Positions 26,758-36,077 of a stretch of DNA of 64,000 nucleotides are shown here, in pieces. Location: assembly GCF_009362815.1 (NCBI RefSeq), contig NZ_WHNX01000002.1:62001-126000 (forward strand). Reading direction: 5' to 3'. A program made the position numbers and the translations under genes. Under the pieces are notes generated by a model that searched no databases, was not told where the DNA came from, and saw only the letters and a list, made by a program, of their open reading frames with translations. The DNA comes from Alkalibaculum sporogenes. Its GTDB lineage: Bacteria > Bacillota > Clostridia > Eubacteriales > Alkalibacteraceae. The first letter of the stretch is position 1. Every line of letters begins with the position of its first letter.

Positions 26758-27627
26758 ATGATTAAGAGAGTTGGAGTCATTGGTGCTGGAGCAATGGGCA
26801 CTGGCATAGCCCATATAATGGCACAGTGTGGATATGATGTGGTTTTAAATGATATTGATAATATATATCTAGATAAAGCTATTAAGAGTATTAATACAGT
26901 ATTAGATAAAAAAATTGCAAAAGGTACATTTACTGAAGAAAATAAAGATGAATTAATTGGAAAGATAGAAACATCAACTAATTTAAATGATTTGAAAGAT
27001 GTAGATTTAATTGTTGAAGCTATTATTGAAAATATTGATGTTAAACATGCTTTGTTTGCTCAATTGGAAGAAATTTGTAAACCTGAGACTATTTTTGCTT
27101 CTAATACGTCAACTATGTCTATTACTAAACTTGCTTCTGCTACAAAAAGACCTGAAAAAATGGCAGGTATGCACTTCTTTAATCCTGCACCAGTTATGAA
27201 GTTAGTTGAGATTATTAGAGGGTTTTATACATCAGATAATACCGTTACTATATTAAAAGAAGTTGTTCGGTCTCTAGGAAAAGATAGTATCGAAGTTAAA
27301 AAGGATTCCCCTGGATTTGTCGTTAATAGATTAATGTTAACTCAGTTTAGAGAAGCATTTCTAGTCCTTGAAGAGGGGATCGCATCTATCGAAGATATAG
27401 ACAAAGCAATGACACTTGGCTTAAACCATCCAATGGGGCCATTTACACTTATGGATTTTACTGGTAATGATATTGCATACGACACATTAATGTATATGTA
27501 TACAGAGATGGCGATGCCTAATTGGGCTCCTCCTGCAGCTCTAAAAAGAGTAGTAAATGCAGGTCGATTAGGAAACAAAATTGGTAAAGGCTGGTACGAT
27601 TATGAAAAAGGAGATAAACGTAAATGA
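26758..27627 (+). CDS. hbd: 3-hydroxybutyryl-CoA dehydrogenase
   Basis: An 289-residue enzyme that interconverts (S)-3-hydroxybutyryl-CoA and acetoacetyl-CoA with NAD(P). GVIGAGAMGTGIAHI (Gly9-x-Gly11-x-x-Gly14) is the dinucleotide site; MHFFNPAPVMKLVEII carries the catalytic His, and KDSPGFVVNRL and GLNHPMGPF the C-terminal domain. Start ATG behind GGAGG. The thiolase gene overlaps its stop by four bases. Carnitine dehydrogenases share this fold, so a hydroxy-acid other than hydroxybutyryl-CoA is a minor alternative. Confidence 0.92.
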   Translation: MIKRVGVIGAGAMGTGIAHIMAQCGYDVVLNDIDNIYLDKAIKSINTVLDKKIAKGTFTEENKDELIGKIETSTNLNDLKDVDLIVEAIIENIDVKHALFAQLEEICKPETIFASNTSTMSITKLASATKRPEKMAGMHFFNPAPVMKLVEIIRGFYTSDNTVTILKEVVRSLGKDSIEVKKDSPGFVVNRLMLTQFREAFLVLEEGIASIEDIDKAMTLGLNHPMGPFTLMDFTGNDIAYDTLMYMYTEMAMPNWAPPAALKRVVNAGRLGNKIGKGWYDYEKGDKRK

Positions 27628-28841
27628 AAAGAGTTGTAATAACTAGTTTTGCAAGGACTCCAATTGGTGCTTATTTAGGTGGTTTAAAAGAAGTTCCCGT
27701 TGAGAAGCTTGCTAAAATAGCAATTGAAGAGGCAGTAAAAAGATCAAATATTGAGAAAAAAGAAATACAAGGAGTTATACTAGGGCATGTTATTTCTTCA
27801 GCTGATGTTGCAAACATAGGTAGGTATGCTGCCTTAGATGCAGGTTTTAATGAAGAATGTGTTGGGATGACTGTAAACAGAATTTGCGGATCAGGAATTC
27901 AAGCAATTATAAATGCGGCATTAGAAATTCAAACTGGTCATAGCGATGTAATGGTAGCTGGAGGTGCAGAAAGTTTATCAAGAGTACCTTACTATTTACC
28001 ATTATCTTCAAGATATCAGGGCTTTAAAAATGGAAATAAAAGTATTCTTTGCTCTAATGAAGAATATTCCAGAAATACTGCACCAACCACCCGTTATCCT
28101 GTAATTGACAGCATGGGGATTACTGGAGAAAATATAGTAGATAAGTATAGTGTTTCAAGAGAAGATCAAGATATGTTTGCTTATCACAGTCAAATGAAGG
28201 CGAAAAAGGCTCAAGTTAGTGGAAGGCTTTCAAAAGAAATTATACCAGTAGAAGTAGTACATAGAAAAGGAAGTTCAATTATTAAAGAGGATGAGCACCC
28301 GAGACCAAATACTACACTTGAAATATTAGGCAAATTAAAACCAGTATTCAAAGAAAATGGAACGATCACAGCTGGAAATGCATCGGGAATGAATGATGCA
28401 GCAGCAGCTTGTGTACTAATGAGTGAAGAAAAATGTAAATCACTAGGGTTAATACCCATGGCTTATATTCAGGATTATGCCGTACATGGAGTTAATCCTG
28501 AATTGATGGGTTTAGGGCCAGTAGGTGCAATTAAAAAACTACTAAACAAAAATAATTTAATATTAGAAGATATTGGTTTACTTGAAATAAATGAAGCATT
28601 TGCAGGTCAAGTACTTGGATGTTGCAAAGAACTTGGTAATTATATAGATACACCTTTATATAAATATTTAAATGTCAATGGTGGTGCAGTAGCTTTTGGA
28701 CATCCATTAGGAATGAGTGGAGCAAGATTAGTAGGTACTATAGCTTATGAGTTTGGCAGTACTGACACTAGGTATGCAATAGCTAGCGCATGTACTGGCG
28801 GTGGAATGGGTATAGGGATATTACTTAAAAAACCAGAATAA
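27624..28841 (+). CDS. Acetyl-CoA acetyltransferase (thiolase II)
   Basis: A 405-residue thiolase. NRICGSGIQAI holds the acyl-accepting Cys88, FGHPLGMSGAR the catalytic His360 and ASACTGGGMGIG the second Cys390; GNASGMNDAAAACVLMSEE is intact. It cleaves acetoacetyl-CoA to two acetyl-CoA or runs in reverse. It is translationally coupled to hbd, and the CoA-transferase gene follows in 45 bases. Confidence 0.93.
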   Translation: MKRVVITSFARTPIGAYLGGLKEVPVEKLAKIAIEEAVKRSNIEKKEIQGVILGHVISSADVANIGRYAALDAGFNEECVGMTVNRICGSGIQAIINAALEIQTGHSDVMVAGGAESLSRVPYYLPLSSRYQGFKNGNKSILCSNEEYSRNTAPTTRYPVIDSMGITGENIVDKYSVSREDQDMFAYHSQMKAKKAQVSGRLSKEIIPVEVVHRKGSSIIKEDEHPRPNTTLEILGKLKPVFKENGTITAGNASGMNDAAAACVLMSEEKCKSLGLIPMAYIQDYAVHGVNPELMGLGPVGAIKKLLNKNNLILEDIGLLEINEAFAGQVLGCCKELGNYIDTPLYKYLNVNGGAVAFGHPLGMSGARLVGTIAYEFGSTDTRYAIASACTGGGMGIGILLKKPE

Positions 28842-28886
28842 TGATACAACGGTACTGTAATATTTAGTCGGAAGGAGAAATTCGTT

Positions 28887-30446
28887 ATGAAACAAGTATC
28901 TAGTAGAGAAGCAGTTGATATGATTAAAGATGGTTCGACAGTTGCATGGACGACAGCGGGTTTATGCTGTTTTGCAGAAGAAGTTGCTATGGATCTAGAA
29001 AATAAATTTTTAGAAACAGGTAAACCAAACAAGATTACTGCTGTACATAGTTGCGGTTGTGGTGATGGAAAAACTCGAGGTATGAGCCATTTAGCCCATG
29101 AGGGACTAGTAAGTAGACTTATATCTGGTCACACTGGTCAATCAAAGAGTATGGGTCAACTTATTTCAGATAATAATATCGAAGCATATCTACTGCCACA
29201 AGGAGTTATGGCACATATGTGGAGGGAAATAGCTGGCAAAAAACCTGGTGTAATAACAAAAGTTGGACTAGGAACCTTTGTTGACCCCAGGATGCAGGGC
29301 GGAAAGGTATCAGAAAAAACTAAAGATGATTTAGTGAAACTAATAGAATTAGATGGTGAGGAATGGCTACACTATAAAACATTTCCTATCGATGTAGCTG
29401 TAATACGAGCTACTACAGCTGATGAAAATGGAAATCTTACAATGGATAGAGAAGGATTGCTTTTAGAAGCTCTACCCATGGCACAAGCAGCTAAAAATAG
29501 TGGTGGCATTGTCATTGCACAAGTTGAATATATTGCTAAATCGAATACACTTCATCCATTACAAGTTAAAGTGCCAGGCGTATTAGTAGATTATGTAGTA
29601 GTAGCAAAACCAGAGAATCATATGCAAACTATTGGAACTAAGTTTAATCCATCATTTTCTGGGGACTTGAAGATTCCAATTGATAGTATTAAACCCTTGC
29701 CACTTAATGAACGTAAAATTATTGCTAGAAGAGCAGCTATGGAATTAGAAGAGAATACTATAATTAATCTTGGGATTGGTGTACCTTCAGGTATAGCAAA
29801 TGTAGCAACAGAAGAAGGTATTGCAGAGATGATAACCATGACAACAGAACTTGGTACATATGGTGGAACTCCTGGTGGAGGAGAGGACTTTGGTGTTGCA
29901 TACAATCCAGATGCCATTATTGAACACGAAGCACAATTTGATTTTTACGATGGTGGTGGTTTAGATGCAACCTTCTTAGGACTTGCTCAAACAGATAAAG
30001 AAGGCAATTTAAATGTAAGTAAGTTTGGTTCAAGAGTAGTAGGTGCAGGCGGATTTATAAACATATCTCAGAACTCAAAAAAGGTTATATTTTGTGGCAC
30101 ATTTACAGCAGGCGCTAAATATAAAATTGAGAATGGAAAAATAAATATTATACAAGAGGGTACTACAAAGAAATTTGTCGATAAAGTAGAGCATGTTACA
30201 TTTAGCGGACAGTATGCAAAAAAAATAAATCAGACTGTAATCTATATTACAGAGCGGGCTGTATTCAGACTAGAAGATGGAGTTATGACATTAACAGAAA
30301 TAGCACCTGGTATAGACATTGAGACTGATATTATTGCAGCTATGGAATTTACACCTAAAATATCTCCAAATATAAAAGAAATGCCACAAGAGTTATTTGA
30401 GGAAAAATGGAATCAATTAGGCTTAATACTAAAAAATAAAAAGTGA
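28887..30446 (+). CDS. Acyl-CoA:acetate/3-ketoacid CoA transferase, fused subunits
   Basis: A 519-residue class I CoA transferase with the alpha and beta halves in one chain. GLGTFVDPRMQGGKVS lies in the first half, and INLGIGVPSGIANVATEEG and MTTELGTYGG in the second; Glu321 is the residue that forms the CoA thioester. It would move CoA between acetyl-CoA or acetoacetyl-CoA and a free acid such as 3-hydroxybutyrate or acetoacetate. Start ATG behind AAGGAG. It provides the activation step for the dehydrogenase and thiolase. Confidence 0.92.
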   Translation: MKQVSSREAVDMIKDGSTVAWTTAGLCCFAEEVAMDLENKFLETGKPNKITAVHSCGCGDGKTRGMSHLAHEGLVSRLISGHTGQSKSMGQLISDNNIEAYLLPQGVMAHMWREIAGKKPGVITKVGLGTFVDPRMQGGKVSEKTKDDLVKLIELDGEEWLHYKTFPIDVAVIRATTADENGNLTMDREGLLLEALPMAQAAKNSGGIVIAQVEYIAKSNTLHPLQVKVPGVLVDYVVVAKPENHMQTIGTKFNPSFSGDLKIPIDSIKPLPLNERKIIARRAAMELEENTIINLGIGVPSGIANVATEEGIAEMITMTTELGTYGGTPGGGEDFGVAYNPDAIIEHEAQFDFYDGGGLDATFLGLAQTDKEGNLNVSKFGSRVVGAGGFINISQNSKKVIFCGTFTAGAKYKIENGKINIIQEGTTKKFVDKVEHVTFSGQYAKKINQTVIYITERAVFRLEDGVMTLTEIAPGIDIETDIIAAMEFTPKISPNIKEMPQELFEEKWNQLGLILKNKK

Positions 30447-30514
30447 AAATTATCTAACGAATAATAAAAAACCTAAAATTGTTAAACTAAAAAAGCAAAC
30501 AAGAAGGTGATTTT

Positions 30515-31255
30515 GTGAGATTAAAAGACAAGGTAGCTATAGTAACGGGCTCTGCCCAAGGCTTAGGAAAGGCCATGATTTTAAGATTAGCTAGTGAAGG
30601 AGCAAAAGTTGTGGTAACAGATATTAACTATGATTCCTGCCTCATTGTAAAAAAAGAGATAGAGCAATCTGGAGCTGAGGCAATTGCTATAAAATGTAAT
30701 GTCACTAATCGTGATGAAGTAAAGTCATTACTAGAACAAACAACTAGCAAATTTGGAAAAATAGATATCTTTGTTAATAATGCAGGGATAACTCAAGATG
30801 CTCAAATTACAAAAATGACTGATGAACAGTGGGATAGAGTTATAGATACAGATCTAAAATCTATGTTTATTTGCACTCAAGAAGTTATTAAATTTATGAT
30901 ACCTAATAATTATGGGAAAATTGTTAATATAACTTCTGTTGCTGGTCAAGAGGGTAATTTTGGTCAAACAAACTATTCAGCTGCTAAGTCAGGAGTAATA
31001 GGCCTGACAAAAACTCTGAGCAAAGAGTTGGGAAAAAGAGGAATTACTGTTAACGCAGTTGCTCCAGGTTTTATATTAACTGAAATGACAGAGGCAATAC
31101 CAGATAAAATTAAAGAGCAGTTAATCGAAAGAATACCTTTAAAACGGGGTGGGCAACCAAAAGAAGTAGCAGATGCTGTACTTTTTTTAGTATCAAATGA
31201 ATCTTCCTTTATTACAGGGCATACATTAAACGTCAATGGTGGGATGTACGTATAA
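30515..31255 (+). CDS. Short-chain dehydrogenase/reductase (acetoacetyl-CoA reductase or hydroxybutyrate dehydrogenase type)
   Basis: A 246-residue SDR. TGSAQGLGKA is the cofactor loop, NNAGITQD the NAG motif, and Ser141, Tyr154 and Lys158 form the catalytic set. GFILTEMT and the C-terminal TGHTLNVNGGMYV are FabG-like. Context favours 3-hydroxybutyrate dehydrogenase or (R)-acetoacetyl-CoA reductase over fatty acid synthesis, since no acyl carrier genes are nearby. GTG start behind GAAGGTGA. Confidence 0.88.
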   Translation: MRLKDKVAIVTGSAQGLGKAMILRLASEGAKVVVTDINYDSCLIVKKEIEQSGAEAIAIKCNVTNRDEVKSLLEQTTSKFGKIDIFVNNAGITQDAQITKMTDEQWDRVIDTDLKSMFICTQEVIKFMIPNNYGKIVNITSVAGQEGNFGQTNYSAAKSGVIGLTKTLSKELGKRGITVNAVAPGFILTEMTEAIPDKIKEQLIERIPLKRGGQPKEVADAVLFLVSNESSFITGHTLNVNGGMYV

Positions 31256-31376
31256 TAAAATAAAAAATATTTATATACTGATTAAAAAAATTAAAGCTTC
31301 AAAATTTTATATTTATTATTATATAAATCATATATTGGCACATAGTTGCAATATTATCAATAAAAGAAGGCTGATT

Positions 31377-31397
31377 ATGAATGTGCCTAAGATATAG
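31377..31397 (+). other. Six-codon leader frame before the second symporter
   Basis: ATG AAT GTG CCT AAG ATA TAG, preceded by AAGG at 6 bases and ending where the symporter's GGGGGGA site begins. It may be a translated leader that tunes the symporter's start, or chance. Confidence 0.25.
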
Positions 31398-31408
31398 GGG
31401 GGATATTT

Positions 31409-32800
31409 GTGAAAAAAGGGTTGAATAAAACATTAACAAATTGGTTCGGTATTGGAGATTTTTTCTTTGATATTTGTAATAGTTATAAAACATATTTTTG
31501 GGTAATATTCTTAACAAGTGTTGCAAAACTTCCGTTGGCAACGATTGCATTAATTTCTGCAGTAGTTTCGACAACAGAAATTTTTTTATCACCGTTCTAT
31601 GGTGTTGCACTAGATGTATTAAAACCTATGAGATGGGGAAGGTATCGTTCATATTTAATGATCTTACCACCAATTACTGCAATATTATTTGCTTCTCAGT
31701 GGTTTGCAGCAGGGATATCCAATGTAAGTATTGCTTCAGTTTCAGTTATCGTATTGTCACTTATGTTCGCATTATCATTTAACATGCAAAATACCGCAAA
31801 TATGTCTTTGATTCCATTAGTAGCAGCAACTGAGTCTGAAAGAGCACATTTATCTTCTAGGCGTTGGGCATGGATGAATTTAGCTAAAGTTGTAATAGGG
31901 TCATTAGTAGCAGCTTTAATTGCTCTATATTCAGGTATATTTGGCAACGAAAGTGTTATGACATACGCTGTGATAGCCTGTACAGTAGCGGCGTTAACCA
32001 TTATAGGTATGCAAATTCATTTCAGAATGACTAAAGGTTATGAAGGCGAGGGATCAGAAGTTTATAGTTCTTCCAAAGTCTCTAAAGCACAAAGAATTTC
32101 CATGAGTATACTTATAAGAACATTAACTAAAAATCCACCTCTTATTGCAATTTTTATAGCAAGTACATTTACCGCGATAACATCATTTACACTTGCTATG
32201 ATGGCAGCACATTACTTTAACTATGTTGCGGAAGCACCTGCAATGTTAGCGATTTATTTAACGGTCACCAACTTAGGTGCTGTATGTGGTTCTTTGCTCG
32301 CAGGTGTATTTAGCAAAAAAATGGATATTAAGAGATTATCTATGATTGCCTTAATTTTTATGGTAGTTGGACTTGGATCTGCGAGACTCTTCGCATTTAG
32401 TGCATTAGGATTTACGATTAGCATTATTTTTGTACAATTTTTTGCATCCTTTAATTATCCATTATTTATAACCATGTACTCAAATTGTGCAGTTTATGGT
32501 GAATGGAAAACAGGCGTTAAAGCAGCAGGTGTTGTAATGGGTATTAGTAATGTACCGGTTAAAATTGCTGTAATGGTTGCTGGCATCTTAATTCCAGGGA
32601 TCCTTGGAGCTGCAGGTTTTGTAGCAGATGGTGCAATTACTCAAACTGTAAAGGCCGGTATTGCCAATGGAATAACATTGGTACCAATGGCTAGTTATAT
32701 GTGTGCATTTTTAACAATTACTTTTGGGTTTAAATTAACTAGAGAAAAGCTTAATGAATATCAATCAGAAATAGATGCAAGAAATGTAATTTCTGAATAA
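31409..32800 (+). CDS. GPH-family symporter paired with the methyltransferase
   Basis: A 463-residue carrier with about 12 spans. The AVYGEWKTGVKAAGVVMG motif and the RWGRYRSYLMILPP loop place it in the same GPH group as the carrier at 216-1586. GTG start, 5 bases after GGGGGGA. The methyltransferase gene follows in 45 bases, so the carrier probably imports the substrate that enzyme demethylates. It lies downstream of the acetoacetyl-CoA genes on the same strand after a 150-base gap without an evident terminator. Confidence 0.88.
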   Translation: MKKGLNKTLTNWFGIGDFFFDICNSYKTYFWVIFLTSVAKLPLATIALISAVVSTTEIFLSPFYGVALDVLKPMRWGRYRSYLMILPPITAILFASQWFAAGISNVSIASVSVIVLSLMFALSFNMQNTANMSLIPLVAATESERAHLSSRRWAWMNLAKVVIGSLVAALIALYSGIFGNESVMTYAVIACTVAALTIIGMQIHFRMTKGYEGEGSEVYSSSKVSKAQRISMSILIRTLTKNPPLIAIFIASTFTAITSFTLAMMAAHYFNYVAEAPAMLAIYLTVTNLGAVCGSLLAGVFSKKMDIKRLSMIALIFMVVGLGSARLFAFSALGFTISIIFVQFFASFNYPLFITMYSNCAVYGEWKTGVKAAGVVMGISNVPVKIAVMVAGILIPGILGAAGFVADGAITQTVKAGIANGITLVPMASYMCAFLTITFGFKLTREKLNEYQSEIDARNVISE

Positions 32801-32845
32801 GTTTGATAGAAAATTAAATTGTTATCATTGAAAGGGGAAAACAAT

Positions 32846-34009
32846 ATGACAAAAGAAGTACTAAGTAGTGAGTATAAAAACAAGTTAATGTCAGATATCT
32901 ATTCAGGAGAAAAGCCAGATAGAGTACCAGAAAAGGTTGGAGTAAACGCGTGTGCAGCTTTAGAATTAGCAGGATACGATTTGAGAACAGCTCAATATGG
33001 TGTAACCAAAGTTCTTGACGCTACTGATAAACTGAATGAAAGATTCGATACTTATAATCTTATTGGTACATGGCCAGGAACGCCTTGGTTATCAAAATTT
33101 ACAGGGACTCGTACTAATGTAATGGGATCAGATGGTTTTATTCAACATCCAGATGTACACGGTATGGAAGATACAGAATATGATCAATTCTTAAGTGATC
33201 CATTAAAATTCATATGGGAGATAGTTATTCCGCGAATATTTACTGAATTTGATGCACCGCCGATGAAAGCAGCTTTAGCTATGGCTAAAACCATTAAGGC
33301 ATCTGATGACATTAATGGAAAAATGGCAAGAGGAAATGCAGCATTAATTGCAAAACACAATAAAGCTACTACTCCTGCATTTGTAGGTATAAGTCGCGCG
33401 CCTTTTGATTACTTTGCAGACTATTTAAGATCTTTTACAGGTGCATTAGTAGATATGAGAAGAAAGCCAGAGCAAGTACTAGAAGCTGTAAACTTAATTA
33501 CACCACTCATGATAAAATGTGGTTGTCCAAGACATGTAGAAAACCCTAGTAGAACGACACGTATATTTTTTGCATTACATATGCCAACATATATGAGTGA
33601 AAAATTCTTTGCAAAATTTTGGTGGCCATCTTTTAAAGAAACAGTATGGGCTATATATAATGCAGGGTTTGGAGTGAATATCTTTTGTGAAGAAAATTGG
33701 ATGCACATTCTAGATTATCTAAATGAATTACCACCAGGATGTGAACTGCAATTTGAATATGGAGATCCAAAAATCATAAGAGATACAGTTGGAGAGAAAC
33801 ACATCATCTCAGGATTATATCCAGTCAACTTGCTGAAAAATGGTACTAAGCAAGAAGTTTGTGATAAAGCAAAAGAATACTTAGATATTCTAGCTATTGA
33901 TGGTAAGTATATATTTAATTTTGATAAATCAATATTAAGAGCTGATCAAATCAACTGGGATAATTTTCAACCATTAATTGACACTATACACCAATATGGA
34001 AAACTTTAG
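32846..34009 (+). CDS. UroD-superfamily corrinoid methyltransferase
   Basis: A 387-residue protein with the uroporphyrinogen-decarboxylase-type barrel seen in MtaA, MtbA and the aromatic O-demethylase (MtvB-like) methyltransferases. Recognisable stretches are YSGEKPDRVPEKVGV near the start, PAFVGISRAPFDYFADYLR, FCEENWMHILDYLNELPPGC and HIISGLYPVNLLKNGTKQEV. The length exceeds true HemE, and no heme genes are near. It should move a methyl group between a substrate and a corrinoid protein, either as substrate-specific transferase or as the second step. I take ATG 32846 behind AAAGGGG; a TTG at 32819 precedes that site. Confidence 0.82.
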   Translation: MTKEVLSSEYKNKLMSDIYSGEKPDRVPEKVGVNACAALELAGYDLRTAQYGVTKVLDATDKLNERFDTYNLIGTWPGTPWLSKFTGTRTNVMGSDGFIQHPDVHGMEDTEYDQFLSDPLKFIWEIVIPRIFTEFDAPPMKAALAMAKTIKASDDINGKMARGNAALIAKHNKATTPAFVGISRAPFDYFADYLRSFTGALVDMRRKPEQVLEAVNLITPLMIKCGCPRHVENPSRTTRIFFALHMPTYMSEKFFAKFWWPSFKETVWAIYNAGFGVNIFCEENWMHILDYLNELPPGCELQFEYGDPKIIRDTVGEKHIISGLYPVNLLKNGTKQEVCDKAKEYLDILAIDGKYIFNFDKSILRADQINWDNFQPLIDTIHQYGKL

Positions 34010-34019
34010 GAGGTAAAGC

Positions 34020-34175
34020 ATGGAAAAAAAAATTAAAAGTGAATATTATACAGAAATAGATGATACACTAGCAAAATACGATATTCCCATTGAAGCTAAA
34101 GAAGATGTATATGAAACAATGCAATATGTAGAAGATATGATATTGTATTTTACATTGACAACTCTAAGTAATTAA
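34020..34175 (+). CDS. 51-residue acidic protein coupled to the methyltransferase
   Basis: Begins MEKKIKSEYYTEIDDTLAKY and ends ILYFTLTTLSN. AGGAGG spans the end of the methyltransferase gene and lies 6 bases before ATG, so it is co-translated. It is mostly helical and acidic, with no Cys or His pairs. No family recognised. It could be a small subunit or stability partner of the methyltransferase. A terminator ends the operon directly after it. Confidence 0.7.
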   Translation: MEKKIKSEYYTEIDDTLAKYDIPIEAKEDVYETMQYVEDMILYFTLTTLSN

Positions 34176-34178
34176 GCT

Positions 34179-34216
34179 AAAAGCTATCCTTTAAGTTCAT
34201 TTATAGGATAGCTTTT
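34179..34216 (+). terminator. Terminator of the methyltransferase operon
   Basis: AAAAGCTATCC at 34179-34189 pairs with GGATAGCTTTT at 34206-34216. It works in both directions, serving the convergent cupin gene too. Confidence 0.85.
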
Positions 34217-34282
34217 ACAAATACATTATTATTGAGTGGGAAAGTTATGCTTTACAGTATTTGTGATTGTATTTGACCTTAT

Positions 34283-34756
34283 TTAATCAAAATATTTTTT
34301 AGGTACTTGGATATAATTAGCTATTTCTGGGTTCTTTTTAAGACTAAGAATTTCCTCTTGTGTAAGTAGATTGAATTTATCTCTTTTAGCATCTACTGTA
34401 CAGAAAAACCCAAATGGTTCTTCTCCTGTATTAATTAGTTGATGGAAAGCATGGGGAGGAATTGTAATTAAATCCATTGGTTCAGCATCGTAAATTTTAT
34501 CATTGACTATTACCTTGCCTTTACCTCTTGCAATCATAACCACATGTACGTGCTCGTGTTTCTCTAAAGTAGAAAATCCATCAATAGCACATTCAAAATA
34601 ACGTAGATGAAAATCAGTATTTAGATTATTTTCAACTAAGTTTTGTCGAGTAGTTTCGTTAAAAGTTACAGGACCATCTCCTGATGGCTTATAGTCAATT
34701 TTACTTATACCATCCCATACAAAATCATTAAATTTATGAAATATATTATCAGTCAT
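34283..34756 (-). CDS. Cupin-domain protein
   Basis: A 157-residue single-domain cupin. KHEHVHVVMIARGKGKVIV holds the first cupin motif with the His pair, and DLITIPPHAFHQLINTGEEP the second with its His. A metal is probably bound, but the reaction is unknown; family members range from isomerases and dioxygenases to sensors. ATG behind AAAGGATG. Separate minus-strand gene, about 115 bases downstream of the OsmC gene's stop. Confidence 0.85.
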   Translation of the reverse strand: MTDNIFHKFNDFVWDGISKIDYKPSGDGPVTFNETTRQNLVENNLNTDFHLRYFECAIDGFSTLEKHEHVHVVMIARGKGKVIVNDKIYDAEPMDLITIPPHAFHQLINTGEEPFGFFCTVDAKRDKFNLLTQEEILSLKKNPEIANYIQVPKKYFD

Positions 34757-34872
34757 TAATTATCATCCTTTCTAAAAAAAAAAGTAGTATTAATACACAA
34801 TATTAACGTTCTTAAAACAAATGCTTACGATATGTCTAATACTTAATGGAATGTAGAGAAAGTCATTTAATG

Positions 34873-35310
34873 TTATACTAATACTAATTTTACAGGTGTG
34901 TAGTTAGCAATATTATCGCTAACAGGGCATCTTGATTCAACAATCTCAATCCACTTTTCTAAGGTAGCCTTATCTGCATTAGAATCAGGTTTTATATTAA
35001 CAGTTATTTCTTTAAAACCAGATCGTTCATTATCAGATTTACCCATGAATTTTGCAGGGTTCAAATTACCTTCCAACTCTATTTCTAAACCATTTAGTTC
35101 AAAACCTAATTCTTTTGCAACAATATGAGATACTACATTTAAGCACCCAGATAATGCTCCGAGTAGATATTCTACTGGATTTGCACCTTCATTTGTTCCA
35201 CCTAAATTTTTAGGTTCGTCTATAGTCATAGTAAATCCATTAGTTTGAACTATAGTCTTTGTCCTATTTTCGCTCTTTGCTATTACTTTAAATTTTAAAT
35301 CTGTCATCAT
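34873..35310 (-). CDS. OsmC/YhfA-family protein
   Basis: A 145-residue protein. NPVEYLLGALSGCLNVV carries the first catalytic-type Cys and VESRCPVSDNI the second, as in OsmC/Ohr peroxidases and the YhfA branch. It would reduce organic hydroperoxides with thiols. Two ATGs stand at the start; I keep the first, 6 bases from GGAGG. The MarR gene diverges from it, and Ohr-type genes are often under MarR-type (OhrR) control, but the MarR protein here shows no proof of that. Confidence 0.88.
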   Translation of the reverse strand: MMTDLKFKVIAKSENRTKTIVQTNGFTMTIDEPKNLGGTNEGANPVEYLLGALSGCLNVVSHIVAKELGFELNGLEIELEGNLNPAKFMGKSDNERSGFKEITVNIKPDSNADKATLEKWIEIVESRCPVSDNIANYTPVKLVLV

Positions 35311-35587
35311 AGTTAGCCTCCTAAGTATTCTTATAAGACAATATTACTATTCTAATTATTTACTATCAATACTTATATAAAAAAACGAACTAAAAAAGCA
35401 TAGAATATGATCATATGCTCAAGTTAAGAAAATGCAATAAAACAAGTGTACTCTATTGGAAAGATATTTTATAATTAAGTATAATATGAGGAGATAGTAG
35501 GTTATATTAGATAATACTAGCGTTTTATTATAATAAAAACTGTAAAATAATTATTTGATCTAAGATACTACGGTATTAATTGCACTA

Positions 35588-35615
35588 TTGTTTATTAGCA
35601 TAATTATGCTATAAT
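35588..35615 (+). promoter_or_regulatory. MarR promoter with a palindromic operator in the spacer
   Basis: TTGTTT at 35588-35593, a 16-base spacer and TATAAT at 35610-35615. The perfect palindrome AGCATAATTATGCT at 35597-35610 fills the spacer and touches the -10, the expected position for autorepression by a MarR dimer. From 35311 to 35587 nothing else is evident. Confidence 0.65.
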
Positions 35616-35645
35616 TATTTGAGTAATGTATAAGGAGATAAGTTC

Positions 35646-36077
35646 ATGTTTGAATTAGAAGATTGTGTATCATATGTAGCGACAAACGCGAGTAAGGATT
35701 TAATAGACGGTTTTGATAGAAAACTAAAAAACCATGGAATAACTAGAGTACAGTGGACCGCTCTTTATTATATAGGAAAGTACCAACAAATTAATCAAAA
35801 ACAGTTATCTACTTTGATGCGTATAAAGGAGTCATCTACAACTGGATTAGTAGATAGAATGGTTAAAGAGGGATTTATCAAAAAAAAGCTAAATCATTAT
35901 AATAGAAGAGAAATGTTACTATTTTTAACTCAAAAAGGTGAAAAATTAAGGAGTGATAGTATACACTTAGGTCAAGAATATAGTGATTTTATTTCGCAAG
36001 GAATAAAATTAGAAGATTTAAGTACTTTTTTTATGGTTCTAGATAAAATGAAAGATAATGCAAATATGCAAGAGTGA
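35646..36077 (+). CDS. MarR-family regulator
   Basis: A 143-residue winged-helix regulator. HGITRVQWTALYYIGKY, QINQKQLSTLMRIKESSTTG and LVDRMVKEGFIKKKLNHYNR form the recognition helix and wing. No conserved N-terminal sensing Cys of the OhrR type is in the usual place (Cys7 is the only one). ATG behind AAGGAG. It probably represses itself through the palindrome at 35597 and possibly the divergent OsmC gene. Confidence 0.9.
   Translation: MFELEDCVSYVATNASKDLIDGFDRKLKNHGITRVQWTALYYIGKYQQINQKQLSTLMRIKESSTTGLVDRMVKEGFIKKKLNHYNRREMLLFLTQKGEKLRSDSIHLGQEYSDFISQGIKLEDLSTFFMVLDKMKDNANMQE

Noticed and set aside
31299-31610. Minus-strand frame at the start of the second symporter
   Set aside because: No ribosome site, and it overlaps the symporter's conserved N-terminus.
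32846-34009. Uroporphyrinogen decarboxylase HemE
   Set aside because: Longer than HemE, lacks heme-pathway neighbours and sits beside a GPH carrier; the methyltransferase branch of the superfamily fits better.
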